Source of the DNA: Streptomyces griseochromogenes
GTDB lineage: Bacteria; Actinomycetota; Actinomycetes; Streptomycetales; Streptomycetaceae
NCBI RefSeq assembly: GCF_001542625.1
Contig: NZ_CP016279.1
Span: 5,828,001 to 5,892,000, forward strand
Direction: 5' to 3'
Length of the DNA stretch: 64,000 bases
A program made the translations under genes and the position numbers. The notes under the pieces are model-generated. The model was not told the origin of the DNA and made no database searches. It was given only the letters and a program-made list of their open reading frames with translations. Below are positions 17,048 to 27,245 of this stretch, in pieces; position 1 is the first letter of the stretch; each line of letters begins with the position of its first letter.

Positions 17048-19546
17048 GTGTTCCAGATGAGCGGACTCACCGCAGTGGCGGTGCGCCAGATCAGGACGCG
17101 GCCCTCGCGGCTGCTGCTCACCGGCTGCACGCTCCTGGTGACGGCCTTCTTCCTCGCCGGCTCGGTCGTCTTCACGGCCACACTCAAACGCCAGGTGACC
17201 GACGAGTTGTCTCCCGTGGCCGAGGGCACGGACGTCGTGGTCGCCGCGGACGGTACAGGCGACGGTGAGAGTGCCGACGCCGGCCGTCTGCTCGACGACG
17301 CCCGGCTGAAGCGGCTGCGCGCCCTCGACGGAGTGAGCGAGGTGCAGCCCGTGGCCACCGGCTCGGTCCTCGTCAAGGGCGCAGGACGCAGCCCGTACCC
17401 GCTTGTCGGTACGGCCCTGAGCGGCACCCAGTCCGTGGTGCGCGTACTGCGCGGCACCCTGCCGCACGGGCCCGGCGAGGTGGCGCTCACCAGCGCGCTG
17501 GGCGACCGGCCCGGGCTGCACGTCGGCAGCCGCATCACCGTGGTCGCCGAGACGCAGGGGGCGCCCCGGCCGTTGACGGTGACCGTCTCCGCCGTCGTTC
17601 AGGCGCCCGCCGCGCTCGGCGCCGCGCTGCTCACCACTCCCGTCGACGCCCGCTCCTGGCTGCACACCAGGGGCTGGCAGCAGGCGCTGGTACGCGGCGA
17701 CGGTCGCCCGGCGACGCAGGTGCTCTCCGAGGTCCGCGCCGCCCTGGGCGCACGGCTCACGGCACGCACGGGCGCCGAGCTGCGGGCCGGCGAAGGCGGG
17801 AACAGCTGGATCGGCACGCTCTCCGCGCTGCTCACGGCTTTCGTGGTGGTCGCGCTGCTCGCCGGCGCCGTGATCGTCTCCACCACCTACCGGGTCCTGC
17901 TCGTCCGGGATCAGCGGCGGCTGGCCCTGCTGCGTTGCGTCGGCGCCCGGCCGGGGCAGGTGTTGCGTTCCGTGCTGGCCCAGGCCGCGTTCTCCGGCCT
18001 GGTCGCCGGGATACTGGGTGCCCTCGCGGCGGTCGGCTGCGCCGCTGCGGTCACCGCTGCCGCGCGACTGGGCTCCCCTGCGGTGCCGGTGCCGTCGCTC
18101 CTCGGGTGCGTCCTGGTGTCCGTGCTGACCTCCGTCGCCGCCGCGGCCCCGGCGGCCCGGGCCGCCGCCCGCACCCCGCCGGTCGCCGCACTGTCCACCG
18201 CTGCGGTCCGCGACGTACCCGACCGGATCGGCCGGACGCGTGCCGTGACCGGCTGGCTCTGCCTGACCGGTGCATCGCTCTGTGCCGCAGCCGCCACGGG
18301 AGGCGGCGACGTGGCGGTGATCGGCGCGGTGGCCTCCGGGACCGCCGCCTTCGGTGGCCTCCTCACGCTCGGCCCAGCCCTCGTTCGCCGTACTGCGGCT
18401 GCCGGACGGCGACCCGTGCGGGCGGCGGCGGGCCTGGCCGGGACCCTGGCCCTGCGCAACCTGTCCCGTGCCGCGCGTCGCACCGCCGCCTGCGCGGTCG
18501 TTCTCAGTCTGGGCCTCACCATGGTGAGCACGGTTCTCGTGACCCTGGCCTCGGTGCAGCACGGCATGGACCGCAGGCTCGCACACCGGGACCCGGTCGA
18601 CGCGGTCGTCGCCGTACCTCCCACCGGGCGCTCGGTGCTCACCCCGGCCGTCGTGGACGCGGTGCGCGATCTCCCCGAGACCGCCGCTGTGGTGACGGTC
18701 GCGAAGGCCGACGGCGAGGCGACCGGAGCCCGGGGCCGCCACCAGGAGGGCGACATCCACGGCATCGACCCATCCGCCGTGCCCGCCCTGCTCGGCCGGC
18801 ACGGCGGACAACTGCGTCCCGGCCGAGCAGCCTTGTCCGCCACCATGGCTACGGCTCTCGGCACGCGCGCCGGCGAGCGGATCTCCCTGCGCACCCCCGA
18901 CGCCAGCTTCAGCGTCCGGGTTTCAATGATCCACCCGGACACCTCCGAGGCCCTCGGTGACGTCGCCCTCCTCCCCCAGGACTTCGCCCACCTGGCCCCC
19001 AACTCCCCCACCCGCGCCCTGTACATCACCGCCGTCGACCGCAGCGACCCTGCGTCCTTGCGCGCCCCGCTCGACACCGCCCTGCCGCTCGACCCCTCGC
19101 TCCACCTCTCCTACCCGGGCGAAGAACGCCGCTCGACACAGCAGTCGATCGACCGACTGCGGCTGCTCGCCCTGGGGCTGGTCTCACTGACCATCCTGGT
19201 CGCGCTCGTCGGCGTCGCGGTCACCCTGACCCTTTCCGTCACCGAGCGCACCGGCGAGAACGGCGTCCTACGCGCGATCGGCATGACGGGCTCCGGCCTG
19301 CGCTCCGTGCTGGCCTGGGAGGCGGCACTGGTCGGGCTGTACGCGGCCGTCCCCGGCCTCGCCCTGGGCATTGCCTACGGCCTGCTGCTCTTCGGCGCGC
19401 TACCCGACCTGGGCAGCGCGACGATCCCGTACGGGCAGCTGATCCTCACTCTCCTGGCCGCGCCGGCTCTTGCCCTGGCCGCGTCCGTGCTCCCCGCATC
19501 CCGCTCCGCATCGGTCTCGCCGATATTGGCCCTGCGGACGGAGTGA
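17048..19546 (+). CDS. FtsX-type ABC transporter permease
   Basis: An 832-residue permease. One N-terminal helix (LLLTGCTLLVTAFFLAGSVV) precedes a large extracytoplasmic domain (~40-260). A three-helix FtsX block (~260-390), more helices near ~410-490, a second extracytoplasmic domain and a final FtsX block (LLALGLVSLTILVALVGVAV to the end) follow. This duplicated arrangement is standard for single-gene permeases working as MacB-like or BceB-like partners. The GTG start lies 7 bases after GGAGG and 5 bases after the stop of the ATPase gene, so translation is likely coupled. GC content is very high throughout. Confidence 0.9.
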   Translation: MFQMSGLTAVAVRQIRTRPSRLLLTGCTLLVTAFFLAGSVVFTATLKRQVTDELSPVAEGTDVVVAADGTGDGESADAGRLLDDARLKRLRALDGVSEVQPVATGSVLVKGAGRSPYPLVGTALSGTQSVVRVLRGTLPHGPGEVALTSALGDRPGLHVGSRITVVAETQGAPRPLTVTVSAVVQAPAALGAALLTTPVDARSWLHTRGWQQALVRGDGRPATQVLSEVRAALGARLTARTGAELRAGEGGNSWIGTLSALLTAFVVVALLAGAVIVSTTYRVLLVRDQRRLALLRCVGARPGQVLRSVLAQAAFSGLVAGILGALAAVGCAAAVTAAARLGSPAVPVPSLLGCVLVSVLTSVAAAAPAARAAARTPPVAALSTAAVRDVPDRIGRTRAVTGWLCLTGASLCAAAATGGGDVAVIGAVASGTAAFGGLLTLGPALVRRTAAAGRRPVRAAAGLAGTLALRNLSRAARRTAACAVVLSLGLTMVSTVLVTLASVQHGMDRRLAHRDPVDAVVAVPPTGRSVLTPAVVDAVRDLPETAAVVTVAKADGEATGARGRHQEGDIHGIDPSAVPALLGRHGGQLRPGRAALSATMATALGTRAGERISLRTPDASFSVRVSMIHPDTSEALGDVALLPQDFAHLAPNSPTRALYITAVDRSDPASLRAPLDTALPLDPSLHLSYPGEERRSTQQSIDRLRLLALGLVSLTILVALVGVAVTLTLSVTERTGENGVLRAIGMTGSGLRSVLAWEAALVGLYAAVPGLALGIAYGLLLFGALPDLGSATIPYGQLILTLLAAPALALAASVLPASRSASVSPILALRTE

Positions 19547-19977
19547 GCGCTTGCCCCCACTGTTGCGCGCGCTGCGACCACACGATGACTCCTCCCGCGC
19601 CTCCCGCCACAGAGCCGGACCCGTCGCCACCGGCCTGCCCCATGAGATCAGGTCGGGCCGTGTGCCTTGCGCCGGCGCAGGACGCACAAGGACGGCTCGC
19701 CGCGGTACCCCGCTGTCCCGGGTGGTGCTCGCACCCGATGCTGGAGAAATGGGGCCAGGCCGTACGGTTCACCAGCACCTGCGGTCAGGAGAACGTCTCA
19801 GTGGTGACGGTGTGAGCTGCGGCAGCGTTGCCGCTCACCGCCTTCGGCAACCCGTGCGCTGCATGGCCCCCGAGCTGTGGGCCGTGCGCCGCAGCCCGGC
19901 CTCCGAACGTGAGGGGGGCGGCGCTGTATGGATGATAGATACTCCCCGCCATGGAGTGACCCGTGCCCTCGGCGGGC
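19547..19977. other. intergenic stretch without a recognisable gene
   Basis: About 430 bases between converging genes. No biased frame, repeat or hairpin stands out. Confidence 0.45.
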
Positions 19978-20880
19978 TCATGCATCTCGCAGCAGCTCGT
20001 TCAGGGGACGAGCAGCTGCGTCCGCGCAGGGCCGTGTGAGGTGCAGGGCCGTATGAAAGTGACCGTCGGTCTCCTTGCCGCGTGGGTCGTCGCCGGCCGC
20101 GGACACTGCGGCGATGGCGTACCGCTGTTCGTCGACGTCGGTGAAGCGCCTTTGCGGGTAGGTGCGGGCTGTGTCCTTCTCCGTGGTCAGGCCCAACAAG
20201 GCCAGGGCGTCGGCGATGTTCTGGTAGGAGCCGGTACGCAGCACGAAAGCCGCCACCCATGGTGGCTCCCGCCTGCCTTCCAGCAGCGGACGGAAGGTGC
20301 GGGCGGACAGGAAGCTCGCCCCGCCGGTCACGGTGATCAGGCGGGTGCCGCGGGTGGCCCGGCACAACGCGGGGCTGGGCTGGACGGCTTCCAGGTTCTC
20401 GGCGAACCCCGCATCGAGCAGACCGACCGCACGGCCGTAGGCCATGGCAGGCGCGGCGATGTCAAGGCCGATGACGGGTACGGCGTCCGGACGACGGCAC
20501 GCCGCGAAGTACCTGCGGTCCGACTCGATCAGTTCGGCGGTTGTCAGGCGGGTCACCTGCGGTGAGGTGTAGCGGTCGTACAGCTCCTCCAGCGTCACAT
20601 GGTGGTTGAGCAAGGCCGCGTTGATGCCGTACGAGCAGCAGATGTCCAAAACCGTGGCCCGTGGCCCGCCGTCCTGGTCGGCCGGGCACTCGGGCACTTC
20701 GGGCAAGCCGACAAGAGGCAGAAGACGGCGGAAGACACCCTGGGCGTGATGGGGTGTCTGATAGCCCAGCGCCCCCAGAGTACTGAAGTACGGCCGCGGA
20801 TCGGGCCGGCTGTAAATGTCGTCGAAGCGGGTCATCCGCGTCGGCGTACCCGCTGCGTGCTGGTTCCGGGCCGTCGCCAT
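19978..20880 (-). CDS. SAM-dependent methyltransferase-like protein
   Basis: A 300-residue protein with a class I methyltransferase core. Motif I is TVLDICCSYGINAALL near residues 75-90, followed by an Asp-containing second strand (VIGLDIAAPAMAYG) and a later strand TRLITVTGGASFLS. The N-terminal ~60 residues include DDIYSRPDPRPYFSTLGALG, which probably forms a substrate cap. The substrate is unknown. The ATG follows GAGGAGG, a strong ribosome site. No other biosynthetic genes are adjacent. Confidence 0.78.
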   Translation of the reverse strand: MATARNQHAAGTPTRMTRFDDIYSRPDPRPYFSTLGALGYQTPHHAQGVFRRLLPLVGLPEVPECPADQDGGPRATVLDICCSYGINAALLNHHVTLEELYDRYTSPQVTRLTTAELIESDRRYFAACRRPDAVPVIGLDIAAPAMAYGRAVGLLDAGFAENLEAVQPSPALCRATRGTRLITVTGGASFLSARTFRPLLEGRREPPWVAAFVLRTGSYQNIADALALLGLTTEKDTARTYPQRRFTDVDEQRYAIAAVSAAGDDPRGKETDGHFHTALHLTRPCADAAARPLNELLRDA

Positions 20881-21351
20881 CAGAGTGCCTCCTCATGCGA
20901 ATGAGGCAGGCATAGCCCATCACGCCGCCGACGGGGAAGACCGCCCCGGCCTCCTCCACAGAGGTTCAGCCAAGGAGAGGATCCAACCGCGTCCAAGTCG
21001 GAACGGGCTTCCCGCAACAACCGACGCCACTGGAGACCCCGTCATGAGTGATGACGGAATGGGGTGTCGGCCGACGAGTCTGCGCTCCGGGGGGCGTTGC
21101 GCGCCGGTCGCGTGCCCGCGACGGCGCTCGACGGGTGGCCGTCAATGAAACGGGCCCAACCGACAGGTTGTGTGATCAGGGGTGTCAGTGGGTCAGGAAA
21201 TGGCGTACGGGCTCGCGTGCTTGCCGCGATAGGGGTGGCTGCGGTCGGCCGGCGGATCGAGCCCGCGATGCCGGCCGGCCGCAGCAGTGCTGACAGGGTG
21301 TTACCTGGTGCGTCAGCGTATGGGGTCCGGTCCGTGAGCCGCTTGACCCTT
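20881..21351. other. intergenic stretch without a recognisable gene
   Basis: About 470 bases that include the promoter of the methyltransferase gene at the left. No convincing gene. Confidence 0.45.
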
Positions 21352-21864
21352 CTAGACGGGCGCCAGTTTGAACTGCTGGTTGTTCCCGTGCCAGCAGCCC
21401 GACTGGACCACCGGTGCGCCGTCCCCCTGGTCGGCCCAGGCGACGTCCATGCACTTGCCGCTGTGCTTGGCGATGAGCAGGACGTAGCCGTCGCTGGTGG
21501 GCTGCTGGTACCAGCGCTGATTGTCGCCGTAGTGGCAGTTGGCCTGGACGATGTGGGCCCTGTCCTCATGGCTGGCCCATTCGACGTCCAGGCATTTGCC
21601 GCTGTGCCGGGCCTTGATCGCGTACTCGCCGTGGTCGAGGTGGTCGACCTCGAACTGCTGGTCGGCCTCGCCGCGGCAGGTCCACTGCTCCACCGGAACG
21701 TCGTGCCCCATGCTGGCATTGGGGACCGTGACGCACTTGTCGCTGTGGCGCGCCACGAGCTGGTAGTAGGTCGCCGCATGGGCGGTTCCCGCCGACGACA
21801 GTCCCAGCGCCAACAGACTCACCGCTGCCGCTGCGGCCACAGAAATCCGCTGTGCAGATCCCAT
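21352..21864 (-). CDS. secreted ricin-B-type lectin (beta-trefoil) protein
   Basis: A 170-residue exported protein. The signal peptide (VAAAAAVSLLALGLSSAG) ends near THAAT. The mature part is a single beta-trefoil with three repeats, each with a C-(V/L/M)-(T/D)-V and a Q-W-like element: KCVTVPNASMG with QQFEV, KCLDVEWAS with QRWYQQP, KCMDVAWADQG with QQFKL. Six Cys are present, two per repeat. Such domains bind galactose- or xylose-containing glycans. No catalytic domain is attached, so it is a free-standing lectin. The ATG follows GGGAGGACAG. Confidence 0.85.
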   Translation of the reverse strand: MGSAQRISVAAAAAVSLLALGLSSAGTAHAATYYQLVARHSDKCVTVPNASMGHDVPVEQWTCRGEADQQFEVDHLDHGEYAIKARHSGKCLDVEWASHEDRAHIVQANCHYGDNQRWYQQPTSDGYVLLIAKHSGKCMDVAWADQGDGAPVVQSGCWHGNNQQFKLAPV

Positions 21865-22060
21865 CTGTCCTCCCGATTTCACTGACCGGCTTTGATCTGA
21901 GCCGTGCTGGGCAAGGCCTGAGCCGTGTTGGCTGTCAGGTGGCTGCCCGAGCACACGTCTGAGGATCGCCTGGCGCTGGATCCTCGGAAATTCCAAACTT
22001 TTGGGGGTTGACACAGCCGCATGCCGCCTGGGGGATCCGCTTGTACCCACACTTGGATGC

Positions 22061-23101
22061 ATGAGGGCTGACGGGGATCGGTTGTACCGGGATCTGCGCG
22101 CGGCACTGGTGCCGGGAGCCGACCTCAAGGAGACGGGAGCGGCGCTGTCCCGGGTGCTCGCGCCGATGGTGGCGCATGACGCATTGCGGTGTGGCGTGAT
22201 GAACCCGGCGTCGGGTTTGGGCGTCACATCACTGGCGTTCTGGCACGGGTACGCGCCCGATGTCGGTCGCGCGCTCCTGAGCCCGGACGGCACGGGAGGG
22301 GATGCGCGGGAGCTGGACCGCCTGGCGCGGCAGACACTCCCGGTGACGGTGGCCGATCGGGGACATCACCCAGGTGCGTGTGACCGGCTGCTCGCCGAGT
22401 ACGGGGTCGGTGAGGAGCTGTGCCTCGCGTTGCGGGACACGCGCGGAGTGTGGGGGGGGGTGCTCTGCCTGCTGCGGGAGGCGGGCGGACGGCCGTTCGA
22501 CGACGGTGACGCGCGGCGGATCGCCGAGGTCGTGCCTTCGTTGATCGCCGCGCTGCGCAGCTATGTGACGGCTGGGCCCGTCGCCCCGTCAGCGCATGTG
22601 CCGCCGCCGAGCGTGCTCATCGTCGCTGCGGACGGACGGATCGGGGCGATGACACCTCAGGCGCGTACGTGGCTGGAGGCGATGACGGCTCGGCAGAATG
22701 TTCCGGACTGGCTGACCGAGTCGTCGTTCGCCGCGCTGGCAGCCGCGGCACGGGAGCACGCGCAAAGCCCGCGTCGGCAATACCCGCGGCTGTGCGTACC
22801 CTCCGTGGGATCCGGCTGGTGGACCGCGATCGAGGCACAGCCGCTCGGCGACGAGGGCGACGTCGCGGTCATGATCCAGCGGGCCACCGGCGCCCTGCTG
22901 CTCCCCTCGTTCTGCGACTGGTACGGAATCACCGCTCGCGAACGCCAGATCATGCACCACCTGCAGGACGGGTCCGCGCCCAAGCAGATCGCCCGGGTCC
23001 TCGACTTGTCCGTGCACACGGTCAACGAGCATCTCAGAGCGATCTTCCGCAAGACCGGCACCTGCGGGCGGAACGAACTGGTAGCGGCCATCACCGCGTG
23101 A
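22061..23101 (+). CDS. LuxR family transcriptional regulator
   Basis: A 346-residue regulator with a C-terminal LuxR DNA-binding domain: ITARERQIMHHLQDGSAPKQ, then LDLSVHTVNEHLRAIFRKTG. The N-terminal ~250 residues are not a response-regulator receiver. They include a GAF-like region (VGEELCLALRDTRGVWGGVL) and a PAS-like region (PSVLIVAADGRIGAMTPQAR), suggesting a small-molecule sensor. The ATG at 22061 has only weak upstream purines. The target is unknown; the lectin gene starts 196 bases away on the opposite strand and could be one target. Confidence 0.85.
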   Translation: MRADGDRLYRDLRAALVPGADLKETGAALSRVLAPMVAHDALRCGVMNPASGLGVTSLAFWHGYAPDVGRALLSPDGTGGDARELDRLARQTLPVTVADRGHHPGACDRLLAEYGVGEELCLALRDTRGVWGGVLCLLREAGGRPFDDGDARRIAEVVPSLIAALRSYVTAGPVAPSAHVPPPSVLIVAADGRIGAMTPQARTWLEAMTARQNVPDWLTESSFAALAAAAREHAQSPRRQYPRLCVPSVGSGWWTAIEAQPLGDEGDVAVMIQRATGALLLPSFCDWYGITARERQIMHHLQDGSAPKQIARVLDLSVHTVNEHLRAIFRKTGTCGRNELVAAITA

Positions 23102-23289
23102 CACCCTTCAGGCCGCAAGTACGAGCACCGTCAACAAGCGCCGAACGAAGGGGTTTTGTCGGTCAGTTGTGGGTTCTGGCACGAAGCTTGGGGAGCGTTC
23201 GCGGGGGGTTACCGCGGTGTTCGATTGCGCGCTTCGGTTTCGCGTGTGACCGCGCACATCCCGCCGCCGTACGGGCGGGAGTGATGCTC

Positions 23290-23728
23290 CAGGGCCACCC
23301 GCCTGCACAAAGAACTGCTCGCCGATCACACCCCCGTCACCTACCAGATGGTCCGCGCCCACACCGCCAAAAGCACCGCCCCCGCCGCCGACAGGACGAC
23401 AGGTGACTGGCTGGCTCGCCCGCCATCCCACGAACCTGAGCGAGGCAGAGCGCGCCGCCTTGAAAGGGGCTTCGGCGAGATCCTCACCAACCGCCTCGGC
23501 GCCACGCTCCCCAACTGGATCAACCCCGTCGACGCCGGCCAACTATCCGGCCGCACCGGTTTCGCCCTCCACATGCTCCGCGACCTCGACGCCATGACCG
23601 CCGGACTCACCCTGCACTGGCGCTCCGGCGTCATCGAAGGCGCGGTGAATCGCATCAAGAAGATCAAAAGGCGCCTCTACGGACATGCCGGATTCGAACT
23701 ACTCCGCAAGATGATCCTGCTCCAGTAG
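23290..23728 (+). pseudogene. ISL3-family transposase remnant (C-terminal part)
   Basis: In pieces the plus strand reads RLHKELLADHTPVTYQMVRA, GDWLARHPTNLSE, and RDLDAMTAGLTLHWRSGVIE followed by GAVNRIKKIKRRLYGHAGF and LLRKMILLQ. This is the end of an ISL3-type transposase, with the catalytic Glu in VIEGAVNRIK. Frameshifts occur and the N-terminal two thirds are missing. Confidence 0.75.
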
Positions 23729-23845
23729 CCCTCCGTGACCGCTCCCCAAGATCTGTGCCATAACCCAGTTTTGGCAGCACCTCTTGGTGCCCGAGGACCG
23801 ATCATGTGGCTGAAGCCTGTCACCTCAGCCACATGGTCCCCAGCC

Positions 23846-24607
23846 TCAGGCGGCCTCCAGAACGAAGAACAGGAAGCAGAGGAATGCGGTCGCCGAGGGC
23901 AGGTTCCCGAAGACCTCTTCGAAGACTTCGGGGAAACGCTCGCGGGCGCCTGGCGCGGGGGGCGGTTCGCTGACGACGGCTATCCGGAAGCCGGCTTCGA
24001 TGAAGGCGCTGGTCATCGCGTGCAGCGGCCGGTGCCAGTACGTAAGCGTCGCGTTCTGGCCGCTGAAGGTGTACTCCTCGGACCACTTGCTGGTCGCGAA
24101 GTAGTCGGCATCGGGATGCTGCAACCTGTAGACGAAGGGGTGGTTGACGGCCACGATGAGTCGGCCTCCGGGCGCCAGGACACGCCGCAGTTCGGCCAGC
24201 GGCGCCGTCCAGTCTTCCAGGTAGTGCAAGACCAGGCACGCGATGGCATCGTCGAACGCGCCGTCAGGGAACGGCAGAGGAGCGCCGCCCAGACCAGCCT
24301 GATGCAGGGCCGCGTCCTCACCGAGCCGCTGCCTGGCCAGCTCCAGCATCTTGATACTGGGTTCGACACCGGTCACGATGGCGCCGCGATCGCGCAGCGC
24401 CTCGAGCACGGGGCCGGCGCCGCACCCGACGTCAAGGATCCTGCGCCCGGCCACGTCCCCGGCCAGGTCAAGGATCGCGGGCCGCGCGTAGTAGCCGTTG
24501 TGAAGGTTGGACTCACTCTCGGCCGCGTACGCTTCGGCGAAGCTGTCGTAGTCGTGGGCTAAAGCCTGACCACCGGGCTCGGCAAAAGTCTGAGGGTCGG
24601 AAGACAT
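23846..24607 (-). CDS. class I SAM-dependent methyltransferase
   Basis: A 253-residue methyltransferase of the Methyltransf_11/25 type. Motif I is RRILDVGCGAGPVLEAL near residue 60, motif II TGVEPS, and ACLVLHYLEDW with LAPGGRLIVAV gives the post-motifs. The C-terminal region (EYTFSGQNATLTYWHRPLHA) is shared by many actinobacterial small-molecule or tRNA-like methyltransferases; the substrate is unknown. Starts at 24607 and 24616 are both possible. The gene is alone on its strand, between an ISL3 relic and a short gap. Confidence 0.82.
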   Translation of the reverse strand: MSSDPQTFAEPGGQALAHDYDSFAEAYAAESESNLHNGYYARPAILDLAGDVAGRRILDVGCGAGPVLEALRDRGAIVTGVEPSIKMLELARQRLGEDAALHQAGLGGAPLPFPDGAFDDAIACLVLHYLEDWTAPLAELRRVLAPGGRLIVAVNHPFVYRLQHPDADYFATSKWSEEYTFSGQNATLTYWHRPLHAMTSAFIEAGFRIAVVSEPPPAPGARERFPEVFEEVFGNLPSATAFLCFLFFVLEAA

Positions 24608-24891
24608 GTGGGTCATCCTGGCATGGCCCACATGTTCCGAGGCGGCGCTCAGGCCGCCCTGAACTTCCGCCAGTCGTCAGGAGCGCTCTTCGCGTTTCTG
24701 ATCACCCAAGGGACGCCCTGCCGCGTGAAGCCGCCACAAGCCGCCCGACGGCAACCGACTGCGGCAGTCGAGCCGCAGCTGCCAGCGACGAAACCGCAGG
24801 TCAGGGCCTCCTGACCAGATGAGTTTCCGCCCAGGGGTGGCAAGACAGCAAGATGGGGCATTTGACATTCAGATCCGGCATCAGCGGCGGA

Positions 24892-25338
24892 TCAGGTGCC
24901 AGGACGGGGAGCTCGCAGGTGTTGACGCTGGGCCAGCTCTTCGTCGTCGACCAGGGTGAGCATGGGCTGACCGGGCGCACACATCATGGTGACGAGAAAG
25001 CGGCTCCAGGAGTCCGACCGGTTGTTCCCGTCCTGGTAGTGGATGACATCGCCGCCCGGCTCCCAGAACGTCTCCCCGGCCTTGATCACTCGTTCGGTCT
25101 CGCCTTCCAGCTCGAAGAGCATCTCGCCCTCGAGCATGTAGCCGAAAGCGGGTCCCGAGTGCCGGTGCGGAGGGGTTCCGGGGTCGCCGGGAGGGAACTC
25201 GATGAGGACGGTCATCGCCTCTGCCCCCTCCGGCACGGACGGCGGTTTCACCGACTGCAGCACAGTGAGCGCCGTCTTCCATGCTTCCGAACGCGGTTGG
25301 CTCTCAGTGCTGTCTGTTGCTGGCTCGTCGTTCGACAT
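24892..25338 (-). CDS. cupin domain protein
   Basis: A 148-residue single-domain cupin. The first cupin motif is PPHRHSGPAFGYMLEGE (metal His residues and a Glu-like position), the second lies around GETFWEPGGDVIHYQDG. Such small cupins bind a metal and act as sensors, isomerases or dioxygenases, and no specific reaction can be assigned. The ATG follows TGGAGGCTTCACC. It lies directly after the broken NAD(P)-binding gene on the same strand and may once have been in one transcript with it. Confidence 0.82.
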   Translation of the reverse strand: MSNDEPATDSTESQPRSEAWKTALTVLQSVKPPSVPEGAEAMTVLIEFPPGDPGTPPHRHSGPAFGYMLEGEMLFELEGETERVIKAGETFWEPGGDVIHYQDGNNRSDSWSRFLVTMMCAPGQPMLTLVDDEELAQRQHLRAPRPGT

Positions 25339-25389
25339 GGTGAAGCCTCCAGTGGTGGGCCGACTGGTTCAGCAGAGCCAGTCGCTGTA

Positions 25390-25819
25390 GTGGGTGGGGG
25401 CGATACCGGACGTCGCCCTTGGCGATCAGACCATCGCCCTGAACGGCGGCGAACATGCCGGCGGTGTCGTCGGTGACGACCGTGCGGCCGTCGGGATGGG
25501 CATTGAGGGTGGTCCGGCCGAGTTCGTCGATGGGGAGGACGTCGGGCCCGGCGGCCCGGCCTTGAGGATGTCTTCCTGCAGGACCTTGGCCCGGTAGCAG
25601 TCGAGGCCGGGCACCTGGTCCGCGCCGACGATCGAGAGGATGACGACGTGGCCCACCCCGCCCTTCTGGGCCGCGGCCAGAAGGTTGTCCATCGAGGCCT
25701 GGAAGAACGCCGACACCTGTGGACTGCGAGTGCGGCACGGCCTCATGCCCGGCCGCGTTCAGCTCTTTCACGACCCGCGCCCCGATCAGGCCGGTACCCC
25801 CGATGACTGCCGACTTCAT
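25390..25819 (-). pseudogene. NAD(P)-binding (NmrA-like) oxidoreductase, degraded
   Basis: The gene begins well: ATG, MKSAVIGGTGLIGARVVKEL with the GGTGxIG dinucleotide motif, then AAGHEAVPHS. The reading continues in a second frame (SAFFQASMDNLLAAAQKGGV, HVVILSIVGADQVPG) and then in a third (VTDDTAGMFAAVQGD). At least two frameshifts and a deletion between the first two pieces disable it. The intact family (about 250 residues) are atypical SDR proteins that sense or reduce with NADPH. Confidence 0.7.
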
Positions 25820-26218
25820 GGGCCGCCTTTCACCGCGCACCGATAGGTCATGCGTCCAGATTGCGACGGTGCGGTGCGCGGCGCACGCGGACCGTGCGCT
25901 TCTGGGTATCCCGATGGCGCTACGTGCGGCAGGCCGATGTCGGCCAGGCAGTCCCCGCCGAGTGCTACCGCCAGTGCCACATCCCGCTCCGTTGGCGCGG
26001 CAGGGCCTTGCCCGGACCGTGGACCGCACGGGTCTTGCGCCACGGTGCGGGGCCGCGCAGGAGCACTTCTCAGGTTTCTGATCAACCCCCGGACAGGCCG
26101 ACCCGTGAAAGCGCGAGGCCAGAGCCCTTCCTTCGGATCAGCGCTCGCAGGTCGGCCGAGGCGGCGAGCTGCGATCGTCGTCGTCCGGTCGGCACATGAT
26201 GCGGTCTAGGGTGATCCG
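25820..26218. other. intergenic stretch without a recognisable gene
   Basis: About 400 bases upstream of both the broken oxidoreductase (minus) and the coiled-coil protein (plus). No convincing frame or repeat was found. Confidence 0.4.
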
Positions 26219-26839
26219 ATGGACGTGGGGGCGGTACTGATCGCGATCACTGGCGTTGCGGGGACTCTCGGGGGTGCGCTGCTCACGCAGCGGGGCGCCG
26301 ACCGGGCTAAGAAGCGCGAAATGGAGATGACCCGAGCCATCCAGGAGGCTCGTGAGAATCGTGAACTCCGGCGGAGCTGCTACACGCAACTGCACAGGGA
26401 TGCACGGCAGTTCGCCACGGCGCTCAGTCGTCACTTGTACGTCATGCGGGATCGCACGCCCGGAGATGAGGACGTGTCGGCGCTGGAAGGAACCAAGGAC
26501 GCCTACCGTGACCGTTGGTCCGAGACTCTGATGATCGCCCCCGACGCCGTGATTGTTCCGGCTCACGAACTCAACGAAGCACTGACTCGCGTCTATGGGC
26601 AGGTCAAACGCCTGGAGCAGGGAAACCCCCGGCCGGGCGAGTCACTGCAGTCAGCCGCCGAAGCGCAGCATGCGCTCTGGTCTCAGATACGCGTCACGAG
26701 AGAGACGATGCGTCGTGATCTGGGCATCACCGCAGACGTCGGCCATGAAGCCGCCCGTCAAACCCCGTTGATCTCATCCAGCAACCCCACGGCCTTGGCC
26801 AGGGACTTCCAGGAGTCGCTCGATGGCCCCGACTCCTGA
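26219..26839 (+). CDS. membrane-anchored coiled-coil protein of unknown function
   Basis: A 206-residue protein. A short hydrophobic N-terminus (AVLIAITGVAGTLGGALLTQ) anchors it, then a charged helix (KKREMEMTRAIQEARENREL) leads into a helical domain with LHRDARQFATALSRHLYVM. It resembles the 7315-7791 protein in layout and in the position of the anchor. The ATG follows GGGTGATCCG. Function not recognised. The next gene fragment starts within its last codons. Confidence 0.62.
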   Translation: MDVGAVLIAITGVAGTLGGALLTQRGADRAKKREMEMTRAIQEARENRELRRSCYTQLHRDARQFATALSRHLYVMRDRTPGDEDVSALEGTKDAYRDRWSETLMIAPDAVIVPAHELNEALTRVYGQVKRLEQGNPRPGESLQSAAEAQHALWSQIRVTRETMRRDLGITADVGHEAARQTPLISSSNPTALARDFQESLDGPDS

Positions 26840-27236
26840 CAGCTGCCCCGTTATCGCCCCACGGCCCTCCTCGCGCGAGAGACCAACGGCGACCTCGCCC
26901 GCGTGCGTGCTTCCACACTGGCGTGCCGCAGCAGCCGAAGCCACCACGGACGCCGATCGCCGGCCCCTCAGCCGTCTCGTCGGCCGTCGCCTCGTCCGCA
27001 CAGGATTCACCCTGATCATGTCCCGATGGAACGGCTGGACCAGCGACCTCGGCCAGTCCGCCGAGCTCTTCGGCCGCTACTACCCCGAGCGCGTCGAGCA
27101 GATGCGTGTCGCCGCGTCCATCGGCCGTGCACCCTCACCCGACCCGGCAATGCCCGGGATGCTCATCAACGACCTCGGACCCTGGCTCGCAGTGACTCAT
27201 GGTGACGCAATGTCAGATGCCGTGCCCGAAGCATGA
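26823..27236 (+). pseudogene. probable nucleotidyltransferase C-terminal fragment
   Basis: From about codon 45 the frame reads SRLVGRRLVRTGFTLIMSRW, then SAELFGRYYPERVEQMRVAA and INDLGPWLA. This resembles the helical C-terminal part of actinomycete nucleotidyltransferase-domain proteins, which I recall ending in this way. The N-terminal catalytic part with GSxxxGxxxxxSDxD is absent, and the first ~44 codons have no clear homology, so it appears to be a truncated gene. The identification is tentative. Confidence 0.35.
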
Positions 27237-27245
27237 GTCGGCGCG

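Noticed and set aside
22008..22030. TTGACA as -35 box for the LuxR gene at 22061
   Set aside because: No acceptable -10 box at 16-19 bases; the match is probably chance.
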